From Calliopum simillimum (lineage: Eukaryota; Arthropoda; Insecta; Diptera; Lauxaniidae): DNA of 64,000 nt. The translations under genes and the position numbers were made by a program. The stretch lies in NCBI GenBank assembly GCA_951812925.1, contig OX638371.1:46102101-46166100 (forward strand). Reading direction: 5' to 3'. The stretch's first letter is position 1. Each line of letters starts with the position of its first letter. The notes under the pieces are model-generated. The model was not told where the DNA came from, did no database searches, and worked only from the letters and a program-made list of their open reading frames with translations. This document shows positions 55,196-64,000 of the stretch, piece after piece.

Positions 55196-56805
55196 TAAAC
55201 GCAGTCACACTTACCAAGTGATAAAGTTTTGTACAAAGTTATAATGGTATAAATGATATAAAAATATCTGATGCCTCGGAAAAAGCATACGCCGCACAAT
55301 AGGAGGGTTTGTATGGAACGGCGGTCATATATAGTAATAATATAGCTAGGCTATTGAAATTTTGGTGCAGATGTTATTTACATTAAAACAATGAAAATCT
55401 GTGAATATGAACAAAATCCGCCGACGGACACGCCTACCTCCCTTACAAAGTTGGGGCGTGGTTCGAACTTTTTCCAAAATATGTATCAATTTCCAATAAC
55501 TTGACCCCGCTGATATCAAAAATGTTAAATATTCTGAGCTATCTTTAATAGTTTTCAAGTTATGAGGAATAAACAAAAATCTACTTTGTAAAATCTAGAT
55601 TTTGTTTGTTTGTGTATTTGTCCATTATTAGCTCGGAAACTAAGTAACCGTTTTTAAAGAAATTTTTATATTGTGCTACTTCAAAAAAAGGCTAAGTTAT
55701 ATAATAAAAAAGTGGGCAGTGCCACGCCCCCCAAAAAATTTAATAGTCATATCACCGAAACTCTTTGACGCGGATAAATGAGATTTGGTAAATGTGTAAA
55801 AATCATCAGGAATAATAATTTTCATCGGACAAATGGGCGGTGCCACGCCCTCATTGGTACGTATGCTAAGGCAGTTAGAATAAATAGTTCTCACTAGGAA
55901 AATGGGCGGTTCCACGCCCCTCTGAATGCTGGTACATATGCAAAGGGCATTTGGAAAAATAATTTTCAATGAAAAAATGGGCAGTGCCACGCCCTACGAA
56001 AATAAAATTTGTCATATTACTAACGCTACTTGGCGTAAATTATAAGATTTGGTAAAATGCTTCGCTATGGTATGCCCAAGTAAAGAGAGGACAATTTCCA
56101 AAGGACTAAAAAGGTGGGAATATGCTCTTTACCTACTACCCTTCCGTTAAAAGAAAGCATCTTTCGAATTTAAGCAGACTGTAAGCTTAAAATTGATGAA
56201 TCTGTTGCAAAACGTTGAAGAACGTCAAGAAATAAAAATAGTTTGTTTTCTCAAAAACTGCAACAGGAAAAAATTCATAAAAAAAAGTTCTCAAAAAATT
56301 CAGTAGGGACTTTGCACTTCGATTAAGCATTCTTGGCCACAAAAATCAGAAAATGTATTTTTTTTTAATGTCAAAGTTTTCAAAATTTATCGATTTTGGC
56401 TTTTTGAGCATTAATTTTCGAAAAATCACCATAATTCACGTATTATATATAAAAACTCAAACAAATGTTTTTTAAAAGCTAAATGCTTGTACTTTTTGCC
56501 AAAATACTATTTTGACATATCTCGATGCAAACGAAAAAAAAAATAGCGTTCCAAAAATGTCAATTTATTTTGTCCCGTCAAAAACTACAATATGAAAAAG
56601 TTATCAAAAAAGGCAGCAGGGACTTTGCATTTCGATTAAGCATACTTGGCCACATATTATATAGAAAAATAATGAAAATCAGACGATGTACTTTTTTTTT
56701 TTAATGAAAAATTTTGCAATTTTTCCATTTTTACCATTTTTTTTTTAATATTTGAAAAATCACTATAATTCACATAAAATCTGCAGAAAAAAATAGGTTA
56801 TTTTT
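55196..56805. repeat. Non-coding repeat zone with TGGGCGGTGCCACGCCC words and a 324-bp duplication
   Basis: 'tgggc(a/g)gtgccacgccc' occurs at 55713, 55834, 55903 (one variant base) and 55978, each preceded by A-rich DNA and words like 'aataattttca'. A related 'ggggcgtggttcgaac' lies near 55445. Further right, 'agcagggactttgcatttcg' type sequence at about 56300 recurs 324 bases later. No ORF of interest. Confidence 0.6.
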
Positions 56806-56839
56806 AATCATAGATGGGCACACTGCAGTATTTATTGAC

Positions 56840-57420
56840 TGCATTAACAATTTCAATTATCAATAAAATTTTATTGATTACTGATATTTAGTTTGCATTA
56901 CCAGTAAAGTTTTAGTGATTACTGGAAAAATATCAGTAAAAATAAATATTTACTGTTTACTGAAAAAAAAAAAAAAATAGTAACCAGCAAGTTTTTATTG
57001 ATAATGCAAATTAAATTTGCATTACCAGTAAATTTTACTGATTACTGAAAAGAATTGCAGTAAAAATAATTTCTTACTGGTTACTGACAAAAAATTGCAG
57101 TAAAAATATATTTTTACTGATTACTGAAAAAAAAAAACAGTAACCAGTAAGTTTTTATTGATAATGCCAATGAAATTTGCATTACCAGTAAATTTTACTG
57201 ATTACTGAAAAGAATTGCAGTAAAAATAATTTCTTACTGGCTACTGGAAAAAAATTGCAGTAAAAATAATTTTTACTGATAATGAAAAAAATTGCAGTAA
57301 AAATAATTTTTTACTGCAAACTGAAAAAAATTTCAGTAAAAATAATTTTTACTGATAGTGAAAAAATTGCAGTAAAAATTACTTTTTACTGATAATGAAA
57401 ATAGTTACTGGTAGTTAAAA
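56840..57420. repeat. Left subterminal array, 80/160-bp period, CAGTAA words
   Basis: 'attaccagtaaattttactg' starts at 57021 and 57181, 160 bases apart, with matching neighbours ('attactgaaaagaattgcag'). Shorter units around 57240-57400 repeat 'ttgcagtaaaaat'. CAGTAA or TTACTG occurs dozens of times. Confidence 0.85.
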
Positions 57421-57629
57421 ATCAATGCACAATCCTAAAGTAAATATGAAGCAAAAACCATCCAAAGTAAATAAAACACAATATTTAAGTTGGAAAATTA
57501 TACAAAAACCAACTTTTATTCTATTTTCCTAGAATACTCAATTGCTACTGAACTTTGTATCAAGCGTAGAATTGACACGAAGCTTTTTATACACCGTTAG
57601 CTTTCCTCAGAACAAGCAATTCGAAATTT

Positions 57630-58510
57630 TCATCGTTGAGGTTTTGCCTTCTGGAGCGATTCACAATCCCATGAAAACAACCGTTCTACAGGTGCAGATG
57701 ACGGTAATGGGGTATTGCATTTTAAAAACACGTTTTTAATTGCTGGATGGTTTTTCAGACAATTTGCAGTTGTGTCTTGATCGACTAGGTACAAAATGGT
57801 TTCCTGGAGATAATTTCCAGAGTCAGTGGAAACACACTGTTCGCTAACATCTGTTAAAGTACATATACAAATAAATGTATAAGTAGAAATATTTAATGGA
57901 AAATTAAGTGTAAAAATTACTTTCTTCCCCGAAATCGAGGAATGCATTTTTCGGTATGTCCGGCAGAACCCGAGTTTTTACGGCTATTTCGCCATATTTC
58001 GCCACATAAGTGTTCAACATTCTCCTTACATCTTCTTCTGTTTGCGTTGTTGCTGTTTCTAACAGAGACTTTACAAAGCGTAATTTTATATCCGGAATAG
58101 ATATAGCCGCAATAACAGCATCCCAAGCGTCAGGCTGCAGTTTGAAATATTTTTCAAATCTTTTAAGCAAAGCTTTAAGCATTTCTTCGCTTACTTTGGC
58201 TAAATACTTAAGGCTTGTGGGGTCTAAACGACGCATTTTTATCTTTAAGGATACTATTGTAGGGACAAAGTAACCAAAATACATAATTTTTTCACCCTGA
58301 AGAAAATCAATCGCCTCTGCTATAGGCCCCATAAGCTTTATGTATTCTTCCAAGTGCTCAAGCTCGTCATTGAGAATGGTAGGAATTTTGAGCAGAAAAC
58401 ACAATTCCGCTGATTTTTCTTTATGTTGCAGTAGCCTCTTTACGGAATCATAAAGTGAGTTCCACCTTGTTATGGTTGGAGTTAATAAACTGTCATTTAT
58501 AACCGACTGT
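57630..58510 (-). pseudogene. hAT transposase, C-terminal half with a 69-nt intron
   Basis: Exon 58510-57921: 'PTITRWNSLYDSVKRLL', the conserved RW motif of the hAT insertion domain, then about 170 helical residues. Donor GTAATT at 57920, acceptor TTTAACAG ending at 57852: a 69-nt intron in phase 1, with no break in the joined frame. Exon 57851 on: 'HPAIKNVFLKCNTPLPSSAP' and 'VERLFSWDCESLQKAK', the hATC dimerisation motif (SSAPVERLFS). No stop up to about 57633. The BED finger and the first catalytic acids are missing, so it is inactive. Confidence 0.85.
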
Positions 58511-58529
58511 AGTCAGATTCTGCAGATTT

Positions 58530-59030
58530 TTTCAATAATCGTAAAATTTTACTGATAATGCAAATTAATATCAATAAAAGTTACTGATTACTTCTATTTT
58601 TCCAGTAAATAGTAAAATTTACTGATTACTGATATTTTTTCAGTAACCAGTAAAATTTTATTGGTAAAATGTGAAATTGCAATATCAGTAAAATTTACTG
58701 CTTACTGATATTTTTTCCAGTAACCAGTAAAATTTTACTGGTAATTAAATGTGAAATTGCAGTATCGGTAAAATTTACTGCTTACTGATATTTTTTCCAG
58801 TAACCAGTAAAATTTTACTGGTAATTAAATGCTAAATTGCAATATCAGTAAAATTTACTGCTTACTGATATTTTCCCCAGTAACCAGTAAAATTTTACTA
58901 GTAATTAAATGTTAAATTGCAGTACCAGTAAAATTGACTGCTTACTGATATATTTTCCAGTAATCACTAAAATTTACTGGTAATGCAAATTTGATTTGCA
59001 TTATCAATAAAAATTTATTGGTTACTGCTT
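58530..59030. repeat. Right subterminal array, 80-bp tandem units
   Basis: 'cttactgatattttttccag' or close variants start at 58701, 58781, 58861 and 58941, spaced exactly 80. Each unit contains 'cagtaaccagtaaaatttta', 'ctggtaattaaatg' and 'aaattgca'. A shorter first unit lies at about 58620. Confidence 0.9.
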
Positions 59031-59035
59031 TTTTT

Positions 59036-59466
59036 TTTAAATTACACTAGTTTACAGCCAAAATTCCCAGCGAATGCCGTTACTCATTTTATATGGAAAA
59101 TGGGCTGCTGATTCCGAAAATCGTATTTTTTTATTTTTATTTCGTGTCGTTTTCGAGATATCGGTCATTTTCGGTTTTTGGACCAAAAAAAAAAAGATAG
59201 TTCCATTAAAATACAAATATCTCAAGAACTAATGTTTGTATTTAAACAAATAATATGTCATATTAAAGGTAATTAAATTACCTACAAATATTATCCACAT
59301 CACTTTTTGGTTGTTTAGTTAGTTTCGGTGAAATAAATTGATTTCTAAAAAAAAAAATTTTTTTTTTCGAAAAAATTAAGAAAAAATTAAATTCAACTTC
59401 AAATTTAAACAAGAAGACATAACTTTTTTATAATATTTGTACTGGTACTGAAAAGTGCCCAACTAT
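59036..59466. other. Unassigned AT-rich interval
   Basis: Between the hAT array and the broken end of the second Copia element. Includes 'tttcgagatatcggtcatt' and long A/T runs; no ORF. Confidence 0.4.
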
Positions 59467-60973
59467 GTATTATATAAACTGTCGCAAAATGTGAAAAATC
59501 GTCAATGAATGTTACAATGTACCGTTTTCCGTTCCAAGAATTTGGTGTTATCGGTCCACAAATATCACTATGCACTAATTCATTGCATCGAACAGTAAAT
59601 TTTTCTTTTGTGTTAAGTTTAAATGGTAATCTGGACTGTTTTCCAAAAACACAAGATTCACAAAAAGTCTTTTCTTGATTATGAAACGTATCAACACCAT
59701 TCACCATAGCAGGAATTTGGATAACATCAGCGAAGTTCAAATGGCCTAGTCTTTGATGCCACAATCTTGAATTCTCCGAACCATTAGCAACATTGGCAAC
59801 TGTTTTGTTTTGCAAAAACAAGTCGAATTCGTATAGTTTGCTTTTTCTTCGACCTTCCAACACTAAACAGTCTTCTTTATACACTTTTACGCCATTATCT
59901 GCAAAAATGGATTTCATTCCAGCTTCTTCTAGACGTCTTATAGATAAAAGATTGCACTTTAAATCCTTGCAAAAGAGAACATTCTTTACATTGCACTTTT
60001 GGAACTTTCCATTGACCATTATATTTCCTTTAATAGTACCAACCTTTGTTGCCTGCAATGAAACACCATCCTTTGCTACACCAATTGCTATTGGTGATTT
60101 CAGTTTCCAAATATGATCAAAATAACATTCTTTATTTGCTAAATGCTCCGAAGTACCAGAATCAACATACCATGTCATACTATTTGACAACGCGCTGCAT
60201 ATATTCTCATTTGTTAAGAAAGAAACCTCTTCACTGCTTGCAACCTTTGCGGAATTAGTCAAATTGCCTTGTTCATTCTTCCATTTGAAACAATTCTTCT
60301 TATGTCCAATTTTTCCGTAATGGCACTTCCATTTAAAAGTAGTTCTCATCGCCACACTTTCTGTTGACTCATCTGGATTGTTAATTACCTTTTTCTTTCT
60401 TTCTTCATCAAGAAGCCTGCTCTTAACAAAATCCATTTCCAGGGTCTCAGAGTTCAGAGTCTCAATTGCCGTCACTACTGTGTTATATGACGATGGCAAT
60501 GTCAAAAGCAAATGACATATTACATCCAATTTCTCTATATTTGCTCCGGATGCTTTAAGTTGACGTATTAAACCATCAAACTTCAGAAAATGTTCCTGTA
60601 AGGGCTCATCTATTTCACATTTCATCGACAATAAACTCTTTCTTAGTAAAAGTTGACTCGAAATACTTTTCTTTGCAAAAATTCTCGTCAATGCTTCCAA
60701 TACTTCGAAGGAACTTTTTTTATCCTTCACATATTCTAACTGCGAGTCTGCAATCCTTCTGATGACTATAGATTTAGCCTTTCTGTCGTTTTTCTTATGC
60801 TCTTCCTTCTTGGCCGCATTCTGTTCTGCTTCCACAATGTCCTCAATATCCTGCTCAATATATTCGCGCAAACCGAACTCGTCTAGCGCCACCTCTAATC
60901 GAAACTTCCAATTATCGAAGTTATGTCCATCGAAGAGATTTATAAGGTATTTGTCCTCCATGTCTGGGCCCAT
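59467..60973 (-). pseudogene. gag-pol: Copia-type gag-pol, N-terminal 500 codons (truncated)
   Basis: Open frame with UBN2-type gag about 10-200 ('FDGHNFDNWKFRLEVALDEF'); CCHC box damaged (C217, H224, C228; one Cys of the first pair is missing because a residue is deleted); protease 'WYVDSGTSEHLANK' with D271; pre-integrase 'LWHQRLGHLNF' and 'CESCVFGKQ'; first integrase Asp 'VHSDICGP' (D470). After 'IDDFSHFATVYII' (about residue 502) the sequence is foreign, so the other integrase residues and RT are absent. The first ATG (60971-60973) lies inside the primer site; the second, four codons on (MEDKYLINL), is the likelier start. Confidence 0.88.
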
Positions 60974-60977
60974 AACC
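60966..60977 (-). promoter_or_regulatory. Primer binding site of the second Copia element
   Basis: Minus strand 'ggttatgggccc', an exact match to the initiator tRNA-Met fragment used by Copia. It overlaps the first in-frame ATG of gag. Confidence 0.85.
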
Positions 60978-61148
60978 AGTTAAAATATTGATTGTTAATT
61001 TATTAAATACATAAACGTATAAGAACAAAGTTTTATATTATAATGAAAAAAGAAAATTTTCAATTTTAAAAATATGATATAGAAAGTTTCACTACTAAGA
61101 ATATTTTATACAAAGTAGTTTCACAAAGTAGTAATTGAATACTTAACA
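60978..61148 (-). repeat. Probable 5' LTR of the second Copia element
   Basis: About 171 bp from TGTTAAGTATTC (minus strand) to the primer site, with TATAAAA near its first third (plus-strand 61095-61101 region). The 3' edge does not end in CA, and no second LTR is available for comparison. Confidence 0.55.
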
Positions 61149-61261
61149 TTATTTACAACAACCTCGTGAAAGAAATGGGACTCAACCACCAGAATTTGAT
61201 TCGCATACTGGTGACGCCTACGCTTGGCAGCTGACATATGCATGTGTGAACAGCCCAGATT

Positions 61262-61560
61262 TTGGAGTCGTACCCGGACAGTGAAATCGTTGTTGCTGGA
61301 GATTACAATGTCCATAACTCCAATTGGCTGCGCCATTCCAGTCGTACAACTCCTGAAGGCCGTTATGTTGAGCTCTTTGCCGAGTTAAACCAACCAACTC
61401 AACTAGTGAATGACCTCACATATATACCTCGTAATGGGGGGCATAGCCTTAGTATTATAGACCTTTTTCTGACGTCGCATCATGAGAAATATGATGTTTC
61501 TGTCTCTGCACCTCTTGGTAATTCGGACCATTTCCGCTGCTTTTTCATATACTAGCTTAA
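61262..61560 (+). pseudogene. Non-LTR endonuclease, C-terminal part
   Basis: 'IVVAGDYNVHNSNWL' (catalytic GD.N motif), 'SIIDLFLTS' and 'LGNSDHF' (catalytic SDH) are the last three APE motifs, in order and evenly spaced. It stops at 61553 by a frame break; the RT frame opens in the next register at 61482. Confidence 0.85.
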
Positions 61561-63620
61561 ACCTTGTTTCGCCCAAATCCCCGAAACGAACGGTATGGCT
61601 TTATGATAAAGCAAATTGGGATGCGTTAGATAATTTTTATCGCTGTTTCAATTGGAAATTGTGTTTCGCTGACAGAAACATAAATGCCGTGGCTTTAATG
61701 GTGCAGGAAATTATTTTATTGGGTATGAGGTCCTTCATTCCTAATAAAAAAGTTAGCATCAAATCTAAGGACCATTCTTGGTTTAATGAGACTTACAGAA
61801 TTGAAGTCAGGTTCAAAGAGGAAGCGTTTCAAAATTGGCGTTCCAACGCCGATACTGGAAGACTTCGCAGTGAGGCTAGAAATCGCTGTAATGCCACGAT
61901 TCAGCGCGAAAAGCATTTTCACGAGCTTGAAATGCGCAAAAGAATCCTTTTACTACCGATAGGTAGTAAAAACTTTTGGTCGTTTGTTAAGAGAGTGAAG
62001 AGTCAGCCTCCATCGTCTATTCCAACCCTCTTAATGAACGACCAAATTTTGACTGATCCCGTTGATAAAGCTAATCTTTTGGCTAGCATCTTTTCTAAGA
62101 ATGCTACTCTGCCTGGTAGCAATCAACTACCGCCCAACATCGAGAGAAAGTCCTCGGCTATGCCAAGGATCTACTTTCGAACTAGGGCGGTAAAAAAGGT
62201 CCTTGCTAACCTCAATATTAACAAAGCGTCAGGGCCGGATGGCATATCAGCCCATGTGTTGCGAAAGTGTGCCGCAACACTGGCTCGCCCATTAAGGAAT
62301 TTATTTAGCATTCCCTACACTTGTGGTGAATTTCCATCACGTTGGAATGTTGCTAATGTCCAGCCAGTGCCCAAAAAAGGCGAGGCTACCAACCCCAATA
62401 ATTATCGGCCCATTGCAATATGCTCAGCACTCTCCAAAGTTATGGAAAGCGTTATAAACTTTCACTTTATAAATTATCTGGAGTGCAACGAATTACTTAA
62501 TGATCGCCAATGTGGCTTCAGGAGAGCTCGCTCCACTGGTGACTTAATGGCGTTCCTCGCTAAGAGGTGGCACCAATGTGTCCACCTTCTTGGTGAAAGT
62601 ATGGTTGTTGCTCTGGATATTTCTAAAGCTTTTGATCGTGTGTGGCATAGCGCCCTCGTAACAAAACTAATTGCATATGGCGTCGGTGATTCCTTCGCTC
62701 GTTGGATAACGAGCTTTTGCATTGGCCGTTCTATTCGTGTGTTCGTAGACGGTTTCACATCTAGCTAATACTCCATTAACGCTGGAGTTCCTCAGGGTTG
62801 GATCCTATCCCCGTCTCTTTTTCTTGTTTTCATCGATGACCTTCTGTCATCGACCATTAATCCAATCCACTCCTTTTGCGGATGACAGCAGTATTTGTCA
62901 TTCATATTGCTTCAAAAAGCATCCAAGCTCTGAGGAGATTGAGAGAAAAAGGCGGTATATGAATGTCACACTCACAAATGACCTCAAAACAATCTCCGAG
63001 TGGGGTCGAGCTAATCGGGTCGAATTCAACGCTTGCAAAACCCAATGCTGTCTTTTGTCCCCCTGCACCCCACAATATGGCCGGCGTAGACATTATGAGA
63101 TCAGCAACTCTTGACGTTCTGGGCATATCGATTCAAGCTGATCTGAGGTGGATAGATCATGTATTCGATGTGTCGAAAGAAGCGGCCAAGTGTTTAGGTT
63201 ATCTAAAACGGTGTAAGAAATACTTCACTCCTGTTGATCTTCGAACTGTCTATTTCGCCTATATTAGACCTAAGCTAGAGTACAATTTACACATCTGGGC
63301 CGGGGCTCCAAAAACTACTTTGGAGCTGCTAGACAGAGTTCAACGTCGTGCGATGAAGTTGATTGAGGATGCAGATGTTGTATCCTCTATTGAATCTCTT
63401 GAACACCGTCGTAACGTTGGGTGTGTTACTCTTTTTTTATAGATATTATCATGGGATATGCTCTAGAGAAATTTATGGGCTGGTTCCGTCAGTTCGTATA
63501 TTTTCTCGCAGCACTCGGGCGTCGCATCAGGACCATCCCTACTGCATTGCAACGGTGTTTAACAGAATATCACACTATCGTGATAATTCGTTCTTTGGTC
63601 GTACGATTAAGTTGTAGAAT
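61482..63620 (+). pseudogene. Non-LTR reverse transcriptase and C-terminal domain (few breaks)
   Basis: 428 open codons to 62768: linker, then 'NINKASGPDGISAHVLRKCA', 'PVPKKGEATNPNNYRPIAIC', 'RQCGFRRARSTGDLMAF' and 'VVALDISKAFDRVWH' (catalytic Asp of motif A). A stop at 62766-62768 falls just before 'INAGVPQGWILSPSLF' (Trp replaces the usual Ser). One extra T in the run at 62873-62876 shifts the frame ahead of the catalytic FADD. The thumb and tail follow ('LGISIQADLRWIDH', 'YIRPKLEYNLHIW', 'QRRAMKLI'). Otherwise little decayed, so a young dead-on-arrival copy. Confidence 0.88.
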
Positions 63621-64000
63621 AGTCACCCTGCAAGCGTTTTTCCCGACAGTTGTGACATCGGTAGATTTAAGAAATATGTTCATCGACACTACTTCTCTTC
63701 TCCCCCATCCCTCTAACCTATTTCCTTTTCTACAAATGAACACGGTGCATTGCATTTATAGGGGCTATCCCCTGAGCGTTGGTTTAAGTAATAAAAAAAA
63801 TTATTCTGAGCTAATGAATGCGCTAGGCCGTGCGCTGAAGGGACAATCCTCTTTATGGTTATCAACAAATTTTTGTCTATCATCTTATGCAGTTTCTTTG
63901 TAACGTCCATCATGGCAAAGTGAAAAAAAAAAAAAAAATAAATGTGGCTTTTGGCTTTTGAAAATATCATCGTTTCCAAAAAGGAAATTGTTAGCAACTT

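Larger units (their letters stand above)
56825..59035 (-). mobile_element. Deleted hAT element with CAGTAA-rich terminal arrays
   Basis: A minus-strand transposase remnant (57630-58510) lies between two zones crowded with CAGTAA/TTACTG words (56840-57420 and 58530-59030). The left limit may be 'tagatgggcac' at about 56811, a hAT-like start. No matching right terminus is visible, so the right edge or TIR is lost. The transposase N-terminal half and catalytic core start are deleted. Confidence 0.75.
59467..61148 (-). mobile_element. 5' half of a second Copia-type retrotransposon
   Basis: Minus strand: 5' LTR (about 60978-61148), primer site, gag, protease, pre-integrase and the first part of integrase, then an abrupt end near 59467. 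RT, RNase H and 3' LTR are missing. It differs clearly from the element at 44.8-49.65 kb in protein and LTR sequence, so it is another lineage. Confidence 0.85.
61149..63938 (+). mobile_element. 5'-truncated non-LTR retrotransposon with poly(A) tail
   Basis: Plus strand: C-terminal endonuclease, RT, C-terminal domain, 3' UTR and an A15 run at 63924-63938 marking the 3' end. ORF1 and the endonuclease start are missing. Jockey-superfamily by motif wording, distinct from the element at 1-3960. Confidence 0.85.

Noticed and set aside
1..64000. A new multi-gene defence, biosynthetic or regulatory system
   Set aside because: I looked on both strands for co-directional host genes or operon-like sets and found none; all substantial proteins are transposon enzymes.

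Overview
The window is about 64 kb of AT-rich, repeat-packed eukaryotic DNA. It looks like an insect, most likely a higher (brachyceran) fly. The grounds are: a Ty3/Gypsy element primed by a fly-type tRNA-Lys(CUU); Copia elements primed by the initiator tRNA-Met fragment; an I-like retroposon with a TAA-repeat tail; BEL/Pao, Transib and hAT elements; a 69-nt intron; and a dispersed 'TTGATCAGCGTCACC...TGTCCGTCTGTC' phrase familiar from fly genomes. There is no bacterial signature (no operons, rRNA genes or CRISPR array). Almost everything identifiable is a transposable element or its debris, as in pericentromeric or Y-like heterochromatin or the inside of a giant intron. Only one short stretch (10706-10873) looks like a host exon.

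Layout. 1-3.96 kb: decayed Jockey-superfamily non-LTR element on the minus strand. 5.6-8.9 kb: MITEs nested in a long-inverted-repeat element, with a 142-bp-period minisatellite. 10.7 kb: candidate host exon. 12.1-17.66 kb: composite repeat A. 18.0-33.65 kb: a Ty3/Gypsy element whose gag starts with a RING-H2 finger. Its gag-pol is split by four DNA elements with clean target duplications: a Harbinger-like MITE, a 4.8-kb hAT, a 1.0-kb Transib MITE, and a 3.2-kb Transib carrying the C-terminal part of a RAG1-like transposase. 33.65-43.26 kb: direct partial copy B, an inverted gag/hAT fragment, then inverted copies C and D of repeat A, including a 1149-bp tandem duplication. 44.16-52.72 kb: one foldback element enclosing a second palindromic foldback (itself hit by an apparently intact Copia element) and a truncated I-like retroposon. 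53.0-55.2 kb: BEL/Pao remnant. 56.8-59.0 kb: deleted hAT with 80-bp-period terminal arrays. 59.5-61.15 kb: 5' half of a second Copia-type element, minus strand. 61.15-63.94 kb: 5'-truncated non-LTR element ending in poly(A).

The elements do not act as a pathway; they form a layered insertion record. Paired filled and empty sites give relative ages: Gypsy, then the hAT in its gag, then the large duplication/inversion, then the Transib MITE in gag and two insertions in copy A. The Copia element at 44.8-49.65 kb is the freshest insertion by sequence: its two LTRs read the same, its 5-bp target duplication is perfect and its 1376-codon gag-pol is open. The most unusual items are the RING-gag, the Transib with RSS-like ends beside its RAG1-like core, and the Copia-in-palindrome-in-foldback nest.
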